Shown: piece by piece, positions 42,004 to 50,646 of the stretch | How the letters are laid out: each line of letters opens with the position of its first letter | Position numbering within the stretch: position 1 is the first letter of the stretch | DNA from: Deferribacteraceae bacterium UBA6799 | GTDB lineage: Bacteria > Chrysiogenota > Deferribacteres > Deferribacterales > Geovibrionaceae | DNA length: 64,000 nucleotides | Direction of reading: 5' to 3' | NCBI GenBank assembly: GCA_002452335.1 | Contig: DKFJ01000007.1 | Location: 209,573 to 273,572 of the forward strand | Made by a program: the position numbers and the translations under genes | Notes under the pieces: generated by a model | The model's input: the letters and a program-made list of their open reading frames with translations, nothing else | Databases searched by the model: none | Told to the model about the DNA's origin: nothing

Positions 42004-42884
42004 TTAAGACCTCTGACTATTTTTAACACATTTTCACGCATCATACCTATATAAGTTTCGCCGGGAGTACCTTCGTCGCCCATTGAGTCGGAATAGAGCG
42101 AGCCGCCCACACGGACGCCGGCGTCAGCCGCAATCTCTCTTATCAGCTTAGGATTGATGGTGGTTTCGAAAAAGATGGTGCGCACCCTCATCTCTTTTAT
42201 AGAGCGAACAGCCTTTTCACGTCTTTCCGGGGTGACACCTCCGCCCACCTCGCTTCCAGTGGACCAGCCAGTGGGGGCTGTATTAACAAAGCCGTATTCT
42301 TTGGCAAAATAGTTAAAGGCATCATGGTTTGTCACCAGAACACGCCTGTCCGGAGGGATGACGGAAACCTCTTTCTTTATCCAGCCGTCCAGAGCACGGA
42401 GCTGTGCCAGATAGAGCTTTGCTCTCATTACGAAATTTTCTTTTTTCTCAGGATCTATGCGGATCAGAGCTCTGGTGATGTTATTAACATACACAGCGGC
42501 GTTCTGTGGCGTGAACCATGCGTGGGGGTCGTTTATTTTCTCTCCGTGCGCCTCCAGAATCAACGGCACTATGCCGTCAGATGCTGTCACCAGAGGTTTT
42601 TTAGCGTCTGCCGCCAGATTTTTCATCCAGTTCTTGCCCTCCAGATGAAGACCGTTCTCTATGACAATATCAGCGGACTTGACTTTTTCTATATCAGCGG
42701 GCACAGGGGAATAGGTGTGCGGGTCCTGACCGGGCGCCAGAATGCTGAGAACCTTCACATCATCGCCGGCGATATTTTTTGTTATGTCATAAATCTGAGT
42801 AGTTGACACCACCGCAACTGTCTGTGCGAAAAGGAGATAAGGTAAGTTAAGGACAAATAAGAATAATACAGACCTGAAAAACAT
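42000..42884 (-). CDS. TroA-like metal-binding protein of ABC importer
   Basis: A 294-residue cluster A-I solute-binding protein (ZnuA/TroA/MntC family) with a signal peptide (FFRSVLFLFVLNLPYLLFA). Candidate metal ligands are His in DPHTYSP, His in DPHAWFTP, His in TNHDAFNYF and Asp in YSDSMG. The HHHD set is that of TroA/ZnuA; Mn-specific PsaA/MntC has Glu at the third site. The His-rich loop of ZnuA is missing. The ATG at 42884 has GGAG six bases upstream and is preferred to the one at 42923. The metal is Zn or Mn and cannot be fixed by sequence alone. Confidence 0.9.
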   Translation of the reverse strand: MFFRSVLFLFVLNLPYLLFAQTVAVVSTTQIYDITKNIAGDDVKVLSILAPGQDPHTYSPVPADIEKVKSADIVIENGLHLEGKNWMKNLAADAKKPLVTASDGIVPLILEAHGEKINDPHAWFTPQNAAVYVNNITRALIRIDPEKKENFVMRAKLYLAQLRALDGWIKKEVSVIPPDRRVLVTNHDAFNYFAKEYGFVNTAPTGWSTGSEVGGGVTPERREKAVRSIKEMRVRTIFFETTINPKLIREIAADAGVRVGGSLYSDSMGDEGTPGETYIGMMRENVLKIVRGLK

Positions 42885-42906
42885 ATTCCGCTCCGAAAAA
42901 AAATTG

Positions 42907-42927
42907 TTGATATTTTTTATCAATATC
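42907..42927. promoter_or_regulatory. candidate Fur-family operator
   Basis: Overlapping AT-rich dyads TTGATA-N5-TATCAA and GATATT-N7-AATATC lie 23 bases before the metal-binding protein start and 100 bases before the divergent Fur-family gene. Composition and placement fit a Fur/Zur/PerR-type box, but the sequence is not a consensus match. Confidence 0.45.
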
Positions 42928-43028
42928 TAATAATATAATTCAAACAGTCAGGTAAATGAAAGGTTTTTATTCATTTTCCGCTGAAAACACAATAATCAAG
43001 CTATTATTAATTAACCGGAGACGCAATT

Positions 43029-43433
43029 ATGTACGACAAAATGCTCAGAGAACGTGAACTCAAGGTTACACCCCAGCGTATTTTTATCCTTGAGGAGATC
43101 AGAAAAATGGGACACGCAGGTATAGAAGATCTGCACGATAAGGTAAAAGAGGTCTATTCCTCTGTGAGCCTGGCTACCATCTATAAGAATATCCACATAC
43201 TTGTTGAGGAGAATATTCTCAGAGAGGTTCCCGTGCATGGCAGAAAATCTGTGTATGAGATCAACATAGGCGATCATGTCCACATGTGCTGTACAAAATG
43301 TGGTGAGATCACCGACATTATGAATATCGATACCAGACCCATGATACTCGAAGCTGAGAGGCAGTCCGGTCAGCCCTATGAAAGGATAGCCGTTATGCTT
43401 CAGGGCGTCTGCTCCAAGTGTAGAAACAACTGA
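43029..43433 (+). CDS. Fur-family metal-responsive regulator
   Basis: A 134-residue Fur/PerR/Zur protein: N-terminal winged helix (TPQRIFILEEIRKMG, SVSLATIYKNIHILVEE) and C-terminal dimerisation domain with HVHMCCTKCGE. Two CxxC motifs (CTKC, CSKC at the C-terminus) hold the structural zinc. GGAG lies nine bases before the ATG. It is divergent from the TroA/ABC importer operon, which is probably repressed when the metal is abundant. Which member of the family it is (Fur, Zur, Mur, PerR) cannot be decided. Confidence 0.92.
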   Translation: MYDKMLRERELKVTPQRIFILEEIRKMGHAGIEDLHDKVKEVYSSVSLATIYKNIHILVEENILREVPVHGRKSVYEINIGDHVHMCCTKCGEITDIMNIDTRPMILEAERQSGQPYERIAVMLQGVCSKCRNN

Positions 43434-43455
43434 TTTTTTCGTTATAAGACGATAT

Positions 43456-43486
43456 AAAAAAGGCGGAGCATTGCTCCGCCTTTTTC
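43456..43486. terminator. bidirectional terminator between fur-like and ompA-like genes
   Basis: GGCGGAGC, three bases, GCTCCGCC flanked by A5 on the left and T5 on the right. It serves the two converging genes. Confidence 0.92.
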
Positions 43487-43488
43487 TA

Positions 43489-44655
43489 TTATTTTGCCAC
43501 AGTTTCTATTCTGCGGTTTTTGAACATGTTCTCGGGAGTGTCATTAGGCACTATGGGCTGTTCCTCGCCATAGCCCACGGCTGTCAGCCTGTCGGCGGAA
43601 ACTCCGTATTTCACAAGCTCGTTCATAACTGACTCGGCTCTGCGCTGAGAAAGTTTTTTGTTGTAAGCGGCGCTTCCTTTGTTGTCAGTGTGTCCCTGTA
43701 TCTCAACCTTGAGAGCAGAGTCTGCTTTCATATAGTCTGAGAACGCTTTGATCTCGCCGTCATATCCGTCTTCGATGACAGCGCTGTTGGTTTTGAAGTT
43801 AACATTCAGAGTCAGCGCCTCAAAGCAGCCTTCTGCTGAAACTTTTACGCCTTTTGCTGTGCCGGGGCATTTGTCCATATAGTCTTTCACGCCGTCACCG
43901 TCAGTGTCCAGACAGCATCCGTCAGCGTCTACTGCCGCTCCGGCGGGTGTGTTGGGGCATTTATCGGCATAGTCTTTCACGCCGTCACCGTCTGAATCCA
44001 GACAGCATCCGTCAGCGTCTACTGCTGCTCCGGCGGGTGTTGCGGGGCATTTATCGGCATCGTCATATACGCCGTCGCCGTCTGAGTCAACAGGTTTCTT
44101 CTCTTCTACAACAACCGCGGCAGCCTCGGGCTGAGGAGCGGGCTCTTCAGCGGCAACAACGGGTTTAGCTGTGCCGAAGAGAAAACTGAGACCTATGGAA
44201 GGAACAACGTCATTGCGTGATCCTGTCATTATCATATCTTTCACACGGAAATCGATGTTCATGTTTTTGTAAACAGGATAAGCCGCGCCGATACCAAGAG
44301 CTAAAAGACCATTAGTATCATCGTGAAGCATACCGCCCACACCTGCGAAGAAATAGGGTTTAAGCTGACCAAGCTCGAAATATTTTACAAGGTTAAGCTC
44401 AGCTGTAACAGCGTTCACATTATCGCTGCCGGGATCTTCCTGTGTGGGAGCAAGATCAAGCTCAAGCTCTGCCGCGAATTTATCAGCCAGAAAACCGCCC
44501 AGCCTGATTCCCGCCTCAACACTGTCGTCAAGATCGTGTTCTGTGTCAAAGAAATGATAACCGAGAAGAGGAGCGACATAGGTTGTTCCCTTTTCATAAG
44601 CGGACGCACTGACAGCGAATGTAACCGCCATCATCAACAGAATAAATTTTTTCAT
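43489..44655 (-). CDS. OmpA-family outer membrane protein with thrombospondin type 3 repeats
   Basis: A 388-residue outer-membrane protein: signal peptide (1-19), an eight-stranded beta-barrel-like domain (about 20-165), a Pro/Ala/Glu-rich linker and three calcium-binding DxDGDGVxDxxDKCP repeats of 30 residues each. The C-terminal OmpA peptidoglycan-binding domain has VEIQGHTDNKGSAAYNKKLS and RAESV, with Asp and Arg for diaminopimelate contact. It tethers the outer membrane to the cell wall. The repeats show near-identical 90-bp DNA units. It is a single gene with bidirectional terminator. Confidence 0.93.
   Translation of the reverse strand: MKKFILLMMAVTFAVSASAYEKGTTYVAPLLGYHFFDTEHDLDDSVEAGIRLGGFLADKFAAELELDLAPTQEDPGSDNVNAVTAELNLVKYFELGQLKPYFFAGVGGMLHDDTNGLLALGIGAAYPVYKNMNIDFRVKDMIMTGSRNDVVPSIGLSFLFGTAKPVVAAEEPAPQPEAAAVVVEEKKPVDSDGDGVYDDADKCPATPAGAAVDADGCCLDSDGDGVKDYADKCPNTPAGAAVDADGCCLDTDGDGVKDYMDKCPGTAKGVKVSAEGCFEALTLNVNFKTNSAVIEDGYDGEIKAFSDYMKADSALKVEIQGHTDNKGSAAYNKKLSQRRAESVMNELVKYGVSADRLTAVGYGEEQPIVPNDTPENMFKNRRIETVAK
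43866..44095 (-). repeat. tandem 90-bp repeats within the ompA-like gene
   Basis: About two and a half near-identical 90-bp units encode the type 3 thrombospondin repeats. The segments beginning AGTCTTTCACGCCGTCACC at 43881 and 43971 are the same, and most of the following 60 bases agree. Likely to expand or contract by recombination. Confidence 0.85.
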
Positions 44656-44740
44656 TATTCATCTCCAAATTATTAGTGGAAAATCGTAACATAGAAGTAA
44701 ATCTTATTATACTACCAGAAATTAGTGTTGAAGTGAAAAA

Positions 44741-44767
44741 TACCCGGCTTTAAAAGCCGGGTATGAA
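44741..44767 (-). terminator. terminator of ppiD-like gene
   Basis: TACCCGGCTT...AAGCCGGGTA, a perfect stem, followed on the minus strand by TTTTT. It is 19 bases after the stop of the peptidyl-prolyl isomerase gene. Confidence 0.85.
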
Positions 44768-44781
44768 AGGTTTTTTGATTT

Positions 44782-46680
44782 TTACTGCATGTACTGCTGA
44801 TATCTGGGACTGGCTTTTATCACCGCCTGTTTTTTCAGTGCGTTGATATAATCTTTCAGCGCCTCAGCGGATTTAACTCCCAGAAGAGCGGAAGATATCT
44901 GTTCTTTCTGCTCATCCAGTTTATCCTTAGAAGGCTTAGTCAGAGAATCCACCTGAACCAGATATACTTTTCTGCCGAGAACATAGGGTTCTTTAAGGAA
45001 AGATACTGGTTTTGCGGAAAAGATGCTGTCCATCAGCTCATTGTTCATTCCCAGTCCTGCGATGGGCTCAGAACGGATAAAAGCGGGAGAAACACTGAAG
45101 ACCTTGCCGGATTTGTCTGAGGCATCTTTGAGAGATGCGGAACCCAGGTATCCTTTCGCTATGTTTTTTGTAGCTTCAAGGCTTTTTACAGCTTTATAGT
45201 CGTCTGTCACGTTCGCTTTTATATCATCCAGTTTGGGAATATATGATTCGTATTTTTCTGTCATCTCGAAGATCATCTTTTTGTTGCCGAGATCTACCAG
45301 CTGGCTGATCTCTGTCTTGTTCAGGTTCATTATCTTTTTCAGAACGTCGGGCATAGCCGCCAGAGGAGTTCCCTCGCCTGTCTCTGTGATGCCTTTGATC
45401 TCAGCCACGGGGAGCTTCTGCTCCGCTTTTTCGTTATAAGCGGATATATTGGAGGCGTTTACTATCTCTTTGTATTTCTCATAGACGGCTGTTCTGAATG
45501 AAGCCTGTCCTTTTTCCTGTTTGATAGCCTCTATCACAACATCTCTCACCTGTTCTATGGTGGGGTTTGTGGGTTGTTTGTGGTCTGTAACTTTTATAAT
45601 ATGAAAACCGTACTGAGTCTTCACTATGTCGGACACTTCACCTGTTTTCAGAGCGAAAGCGGCTGTCTCAAAGGGAACAACCATCTGTCCTCTGGGAAAA
45701 TAACCGAGCTCTCCGCCGTCTTTTGCGCTGGCGTCCTCAGAATATTTTTTAGCTTCCTCGGCAAAGTCCGCTCCGGCCTTGATCTCCGCCAGAACTTTTT
45801 TAGCGAGCTGAAATTTTTCGTTCGCTTCTTTATCATTTTTAAAGTCGGATACCTTTATCAGGATGTGTGAGGCCTTTACCTCTTCCGGCTGAGACAGGGC
45901 TTCTTTGTTTTTGATAAAATAAGCCTCGATCTCCGCATCTGTCACTTTTATATCGGGTACATATGTTGCGGGGTCAAAGATGATTACTTTAAAATCCGCT
46001 TTCTGGGGGACTCTGTAGGTCTCTTTATTCGCTTCATAATATTTTGTTATATCAGCGTCAGTGAATTTAACGCCGGACAGAGCGTCATCTGCGCTGAATT
46101 CTATAAAGCTGACAACAGCCTGTGTGTTTCTGTAGTTATATTCGTTAATGATCTCAGCATCTGATACTGTCACGCTCTTCTTAATGATTTCAGTCATCTT
46201 CTGAACAGTGATATCAGATTTCACGCTGGCTTCGAATATCTGGGGAGTCATTCTGTTTCTGGAGAGAATCTCAGTGTATCTTTCTTTATCGAATTTACCG
46301 TCAGTTTGAAAAGCCTGCATGCTCTGGATATATGATGCCACTTCTGCGTCGGAAACGGGTATTTTCAGTCTCTTTGCCTCGTTGGTGAGGAGAGCCTCGT
46401 TGATTACCTGATTCATGACCGTTTTTTCGATTGTATCGTTTTTAAGAAGCTGATCTACGTTGTTTCCGAAGAGTCTGCGGAAGTTTTCTCTGGTGGATTC
46501 TACTTTCTGCTGAAATTCGGTGGAGCTGATTTTAACGCCGTCTACGTCAACTGCCAGATTCGCCTCGGCAGTTTTATCTCCCATGCCCCAAACGAAAAAT
46601 ATCGTGCCGACAAATGCCGCTATTACGAACCAGAGGGCAAAGGCTGTGAGCTTTTTTTTGTTTCTAAGAGTGGAGATCAT
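44782..46680 (-). CDS. ppiD: PpiD-like periplasmic peptidyl-prolyl isomerase/chaperone
   Basis: A 632-residue membrane-anchored folding factor: one N-terminal helix (about 14-35), a SurA-like N-terminal domain, then a parvulin domain (about 245-345). The parvulin part has VKASHILIKV, AKKYSEDASAKDGGELGYF, PFETAAFALKTGEVSDIV and TQYGFHIIKVTD, i.e. all core motifs. A C-terminal SurA-like part completes it. PpiD sits at the Sec translocon exit and helps outer-membrane protein biogenesis. The ATG at 46680 (MISTLRNKKK) is used because GAGG lies nine bases upstream and an upstream extension would be hydrophilic. A tRNA-Ser gene is 164 bases upstream. Confidence 0.9.
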   Translation of the reverse strand: MISTLRNKKKLTAFALWFVIAAFVGTIFFVWGMGDKTAEANLAVDVDGVKISSTEFQQKVESTRENFRRLFGNNVDQLLKNDTIEKTVMNQVINEALLTNEAKRLKIPVSDAEVASYIQSMQAFQTDGKFDKERYTEILSRNRMTPQIFEASVKSDITVQKMTEIIKKSVTVSDAEIINEYNYRNTQAVVSFIEFSADDALSGVKFTDADITKYYEANKETYRVPQKADFKVIIFDPATYVPDIKVTDAEIEAYFIKNKEALSQPEEVKASHILIKVSDFKNDKEANEKFQLAKKVLAEIKAGADFAEEAKKYSEDASAKDGGELGYFPRGQMVVPFETAAFALKTGEVSDIVKTQYGFHIIKVTDHKQPTNPTIEQVRDVVIEAIKQEKGQASFRTAVYEKYKEIVNASNISAYNEKAEQKLPVAEIKGITETGEGTPLAAMPDVLKKIMNLNKTEISQLVDLGNKKMIFEMTEKYESYIPKLDDIKANVTDDYKAVKSLEATKNIAKGYLGSASLKDASDKSGKVFSVSPAFIRSEPIAGLGMNNELMDSIFSAKPVSFLKEPYVLGRKVYLVQVDSLTKPSKDKLDEQKEQISSALLGVKSAEALKDYINALKKQAVIKASPRYQQYMQ

Positions 46681-46844
46681 AATGAAGTACCTCGTGAGGT
46701 TATGGTTAATAAGACCCGACAGGGTGACTCCGGCACACAAGATATTCCACTACCGTTGCTTTCTTCCGAACCTGGCGGAGTTCGCGGAAACCTTGTTGCA
46801 GAGACCCCATCGGGCCAGCCTGATATTTAAAAGTAAAACAGCAA

Positions 46845-46933
46845 CGGAGAGGGAGGGATTCGAACCCTCGGAACGCGTTAACGTTCACACACTTTCCAGG
46901 CGTGCTCCTTCAACCTGACTCGGACACCTCTCC
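46845..46933 (-). tRNA. tRNA-Ser (anticodon GGA)
   Basis: Read on the minus strand: acceptor GGAGAGG pairs with CCTCTCC, D-arm TCCGAGTCAGGTTGAAGGA, anticodon loop CTGGAAAG with GGA, a long variable arm GAACGTTAACGCGTTC and T-arm GGGTTCGAATCCC. 89 nt with discriminator G, no encoded CCA. A class II tRNA, so serine. Confidence 0.97.
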
Positions 46934-47018
46934 TAAAAAGGAATCAAATGTATATCAGCCTTTTTATTTGATGTCAATAGATTGCTTTAAGTTCGTTAAA
47001 AAATTATAAAGCTCTCTT

Positions 47019-47429
47019 TTACTTCAGCAGCAGCTCCGCCTTTTTATCTGTTCTGGGTAGCTTATAGTAAATATACGGCGATGTCCAGACATCAGTACAG
47101 GCAGATTTTTCTGCTGTAACTTTAACGGTTTCCCCGGACATATCTATGGAATCGACAGCGATGCACTCGCCCTGCTGCGGTTTACCCAGCCACACAGCCA
47201 GCAGACTGTTTCCGGAAAAATCAAATACATCGTCCTTTTTCACCACGCTTCTGCCCATGTGCCATGATCCGTATGTTTCCATATCATTAAATATAATCGC
47301 TCCGCTCAGGGGCTTTCCGACAGGTTTCAGCCCGTCCACACGCTCATACTCCATCTTCTGCGGGCGCTTGGTGAAACCGAACATAAGAACGGTCATTAAA
47401 ATCACAAAAATAATTGTAACTTTTTTCAT
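47019..47429 (-). CDS. small exported protein with PrcB-like C-terminal domain
   Basis: A 136-residue protein with an N-terminal signal sequence (KKVTIIFVILMTVLMFGF) and a beta-rich domain. The segment LLAVWLGKPQQGECIAVDSI and the terminal TSPYIYYKLPRTDK resemble the C-terminal domain of PrcB (protease complex-associated/inhibitor-like). It diverges from the secreted trypsin gene with 62 bases between starts. A protector or partner for that protease is a tempting but unproven idea. Family resemblance is weak. Confidence 0.6.
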   Translation of the reverse strand: MKKVTIIFVILMTVLMFGFTKRPQKMEYERVDGLKPVGKPLSGAIIFNDMETYGSWHMGRSVVKKDDVFDFSGNSLLAVWLGKPQQGECIAVDSIDMSGETVKVTAEKSACTDVWTSPYIYYKLPRTDKKAELLLK

Positions 47430-47491
47430 TTTACACCATTATTGATTTAATGCATTATTCAATATGATTACTATAACTCCGGAGATATTAA

Positions 47492-48505
47492 ATGTTAAGA
47501 CATATCAGAAAACTATCATTAATTTTAATGATTACGGCTTTTTTCTCCACTGCTCAGGCTGAAGACAGCATAACAGCCAGAATTATAGGCGGTCTGGAGG
47601 TCGGCACAGGCAGTCTGCCATTCGTTGTGGCTCTTCTGGACACAGACAGAGGATCCACAGAGTATGTTCAGCAGTTCTGCGGCGGTACTCTCATCGACAA
47701 CACATGGGTTCTGACGGCGGCGCACTGCTTTGACGATCTTTCCGCTCCCTACTCTAATCTCAAGGTAATGGCGGGTAGTGTTGACCTGTCCACAACAGCG
47801 GCTGGCGTCCACGAGACTCTCAGCGTCAGCAATGTTCACATCCACCCGTTATATAACCCCAGTACATTCAACAACGATATCGCTCTCATAGAGCTCTCGT
47901 CTTCAGTAATAACAGGTTCTCCTGTGGACTATGTGTCTACAGCAGCCTTCCCCTACTATACAACAGGGCTGTACGCCCTGGTGGCGGGCTGGGGTTCCAC
48001 AACATATCCCTCGCCCTACGTCTATCCTGGAACCATGCGTGATGTATCTGTCCCGATGGTGGACGACACGATCTGCGGCTCAGTATACTCTAACTATACA
48101 ACTAAAATGGTATGTGCCGGATACGCTGACGGCGGCAGGGATTCCTGCTACGGAGACAGCGGCGGTCCTCTGCTGTCCACAGACGGCACAGACTTCGCTG
48201 TGATAGGCGTGGTTAGCTTCGGCGACGGATGCGCTGTCGCTGGCTATTACGGCGTCTACACCAAGGTCAGCGAGTTTACAGCATGGATCGAAGGCTACAC
48301 AGGGGCTCTGGCTACCAGCCCCACATTCACACCTGTTAACACAGCGGTATTCGGTCCTCTCAATACGCCCACAACACCTGTCGTAACTTCCGGCGGCGGC
48401 GGTGGCGGCGGCGGATGTTCAGCCGTTGGCGAAGGCTCGCCTATAGGTTTCATACTGATGCTTTCAGCGGCGGGAATATATTTTATCAGAAGAAGATTCC
48501 AGTAA
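47492..48505 (+). CDS. secreted trypsin-like serine protease with Gly-rich/Cys C-terminal sorting-like tail
   Basis: This 337-residue S1 protease has a signal peptide (1-23), then ARIIGGLEV at the zymogen activation site (cleavage before IIGG). The triad is His in LTAAHCF (about 78), Asp in NNDIALIEL (about 131) and Ser in GDSGGPL (about 227). An Asp-rich base of the S1 pocket (RDSCYGDSGG) predicts trypsin specificity (Lys/Arg). The tail is eight Gly, Cys-Ser, a hydrophobic helix (IGFILMLSAAGIYFI) and Arg-Arg-Arg. This is like GlyGly-CTERM/MYXO-CTERM signals that are cut by rhombosortases and attach type II-secreted proteins to the surface. GGAG precedes the ATG. Comparable to the Vibrio VesB proteases. 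Confidence 0.92.
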   Translation: MLRHIRKLSLILMITAFFSTAQAEDSITARIIGGLEVGTGSLPFVVALLDTDRGSTEYVQQFCGGTLIDNTWVLTAAHCFDDLSAPYSNLKVMAGSVDLSTTAAGVHETLSVSNVHIHPLYNPSTFNNDIALIELSSSVITGSPVDYVSTAAFPYYTTGLYALVAGWGSTTYPSPYVYPGTMRDVSVPMVDDTICGSVYSNYTTKMVCAGYADGGRDSCYGDSGGPLLSTDGTDFAVIGVVSFGDGCAVAGYYGVYTKVSEFTAWIEGYTGALATSPTFTPVNTAVFGPLNTPTTPVVTSGGGGGGGGCSAVGEGSPIGFILMLSAAGIYFIRRRFQ

Positions 48506-48523
48506 AAAATAATGATCGGACAA

Positions 48524-48556
48524 TAAAAAAAGGGCATCCTCGGATGCCCTTTTTTA
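48524..48556. terminator. bidirectional terminator between trypsin and degP genes
   Basis: GGGCATCC, two bases, GGATGCCC between A7 and T6 runs. Confidence 0.9.
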
Positions 48557-48574
48557 GTTTATTGACTATTGAGG

Positions 48575-49930
48575 TTACTCTTTGTCGAAGGCTATGAAGT
48601 TATATCTTCCATTCACGAATACCTGAAGAATGACAACATCGCCTTTCTTGATTCTATTATATTTGGCGTTGAACTCACCAGCTGTTTTCACAGGTTCGTG
48701 GTTGACGGCTACTACCACCATTCCGGCTCTGACTCCCGCCTGAAAAGCGTTGTTTTTCTCGTCTACACCTTTCACCTTCACACCGCCGGGGATGCCGAGC
48801 TTTTTCAGCTCATCGGCAGACAGCCCGGTCACGCTGATGGTTTTATTATCTGATCCGGAGACTCCCTCTTCCTCCACGCCGTCTTTTCTGGCGCCGAGCT
48901 TAACTGTGAGCCTCACGTTCTTTTTATCTCTGACAATGTCCAGAACCACGTTCTGTCCGGGATTCATAGCGCCGATCATATTTACCAGGTCTTTGGAGTC
49001 GTCTATAGCCTTGCCGTTGATCCTGACAACTATGTCGCCGGCTTTCACGCCTGCTTTATCAGCCGGATCGTCTTTTGTCACATCGGCTATCAGAGCGCCT
49101 TTGGCGTCTTTCAGACCGAAACCTTTCGCCAGTTTTTCATCGATGGGCTGAACAGATACACCAAGCCATCCTCTCTTCACTGCGCCTGTTTTCAGCTTGG
49201 GCAGGAGTTCTTTCAGCATATTAACAGGAATAGCGAAACCAAGCCCCTGAGCGGATGCGATGATGGCTGTGTTGATACCCACTACCTGACCGGTCATGTT
49301 TATCAGAGGTCCGCCGGAGTTTCCGGGGTTAATGGATGCGTCTGTCTGCATAAAGTTGTCATAGGGTCCGCTGTTCAGGCTTCTGCCTTTTGCGCTGATG
49401 ATCCCCGCTGTCATGGTCCATTCCAGTCCCAGAGGGTTTCCGATGGCAACAACCCAGTCGCCTATATCTGTCTTATCAGAGTCGCCCAGCGACAGGGTGG
49501 GGAGCTTAACTGCTCCGGGATTGATCTTTATAAGCGCCAGGTCGGTCAGAGGGTCTCTGCCCACTACCTTAGCTGTGAATTTGTGCTCGTCGTTGAGCTT
49601 TACTATTATCTCGTCAGCCCCGTCTATGACGTGGTTGTTTGTAACTATAAGTCCGTCCGCCTCAAGTATGAAACCGGAACCGAGAGCGCTACTCTTGTAT
49701 TCTCTGGGCTGCTGAGGCATCATGTTTCCGAAATCGTCCCCGAAAAATCTTTTAAAGAACTCGTCGTTCATCTGCGGGTACGATCTTTTTATTACTTTAG
49801 TGGTGGAAATGTTCACCACGGCATCCTTTGTCGTTTTATATATTCCCGAAAAGCTGTCGGGGCCGGCTGCAAAGACGGTCACCGTCTGCACCAGCATGAT
49901 CACAATAAAAAGAAGCAGTTTTTTTCTCAT
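48575..49930 (-). CDS. degP: periplasmic serine protease/chaperone, Do/HtrA family
   Basis: A 451-residue HtrA protein with a signal peptide (1-21) and a trypsin-fold protease with His in NNHVIDG, Asp in TDLALIKI and Ser in GNSGGPL. Two PDZ domains follow (about 250-345 and 365-445). It degrades or refolds damaged envelope proteins. Last gene of the operon rpoE-rseA-rseB-degP (overlap of four bases with rseB), the order also seen for mucD in Pseudomonas, and so under envelope-stress control. In this two-PDZ family DegQ/MucD are equally close names. Confidence 0.95.
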   Translation of the reverse strand: MRKKLLLFIVIMLVQTVTVFAAGPDSFSGIYKTTKDAVVNISTTKVIKRSYPQMNDEFFKRFFGDDFGNMMPQQPREYKSSALGSGFILEADGLIVTNNHVIDGADEIIVKLNDEHKFTAKVVGRDPLTDLALIKINPGAVKLPTLSLGDSDKTDIGDWVVAIGNPLGLEWTMTAGIISAKGRSLNSGPYDNFMQTDASINPGNSGGPLINMTGQVVGINTAIIASAQGLGFAIPVNMLKELLPKLKTGAVKRGWLGVSVQPIDEKLAKGFGLKDAKGALIADVTKDDPADKAGVKAGDIVVRINGKAIDDSKDLVNMIGAMNPGQNVVLDIVRDKKNVRLTVKLGARKDGVEEEGVSGSDNKTISVTGLSADELKKLGIPGGVKVKGVDEKNNAFQAGVRAGMVVVAVNHEPVKTAGEFNAKYNRIKKGDVVILQVFVNGRYNFIAFDKE

Positions 49931-50646
49931 TTCTTTTCCTCCAGACTTGCGTAATTATCTATTATCAACTCCATTTCCGAGAAAGGTACTGTTCCGACAA
50001 CAGTATAAAGGGCGTTTCCGACCTTTTTACGCATGACATAGTTGCCGTAGACTATCTTTCTGCTCTGAGAAATATCCGCTGAAACCTTCTTTTCAAATAC
50101 AGAGAATGTGTTCAGACCGTCACTGAGCATGACGTGCTTTGTACCGTCTTTCATCACTCTCGTTCCCACAACGCAGAAGCCCTTGATGCATCTGTTCAGA
50201 TCAGTAATCTGCTTGGTCTCTTTCACCGCCGGCTTTTCATCATGGTCCGGTTTTTCCAGACTGGTGAAAGAAAACACCAGTTTGCCGGAATTATCATAAA
50301 CGTCCTTATGCACCACAGAACCGTCATCTGAATCGACTATAAGCACCTGACGGAATCTGTCCCCGTTTTTCGGCTTCATGTCATACTGCATGACGCTTCT
50401 GCCGTCATAGGTCAGGGCGGCGCTCTTCACATCATAATAATCTGTTTCCACGTCCGCTATATTGAAGTGTTCATCCCGCATTCTGGTCGCAAGGATATCG
50501 AGAGGCGATTTGCCCAGAGTCACACGGTTACTGATGAAGGTGGAGTACAGATTGTCGTTCACCGCTATTTTGAAATATATCTGCTCAGCGGTAAATCCTT
50601 GTATGTTTGCAAACAAAAAACCAAAAAGCAGAAAAAGCGGTCTCAT
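49927..50646 (-). CDS. rseB: RseB/MucB-like periplasmic regulator
   Basis: A 239-residue exported protein (signal peptide 1-20) with the two-part RseB architecture: a LolA-like N-terminal beta domain (about 25-155) and a smaller C-terminal domain (about 165-235, VVGTVPFSEMELIIDNYA). RseB binds the anti-sigma factor and shields it from the site-1 protease, and releases it on sensing mislocalised lipoproteins or LPS. Sequence similarity is low, so the call leans on length, signal peptide and position between the anti-sigma factor and degP, both overlapped by four bases. Confidence 0.8.
   Translation of the reverse strand: MRPLFLLFGFLFANIQGFTAEQIYFKIAVNDNLYSTFISNRVTLGKSPLDILATRMRDEHFNIADVETDYYDVKSAALTYDGRSVMQYDMKPKNGDRFRQVLIVDSDDGSVVHKDVYDNSGKLVFSFTSLEKPDHDEKPAVKETKQITDLNRCIKGFCVVGTRVMKDGTKHVMLSDGLNTFSVFEKKVSADISQSRKIVYGNYVMRKKVGNALYTVVGTVPFSEMELIIDNYASLEEKK

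Noticed and set aside
46520..46918. 132-codon plus-strand frame across the ppiD start and tRNA-Ser
   Set aside because: It reads through the antisense of a clear tRNA gene and of PpiD signal-anchor sequence.
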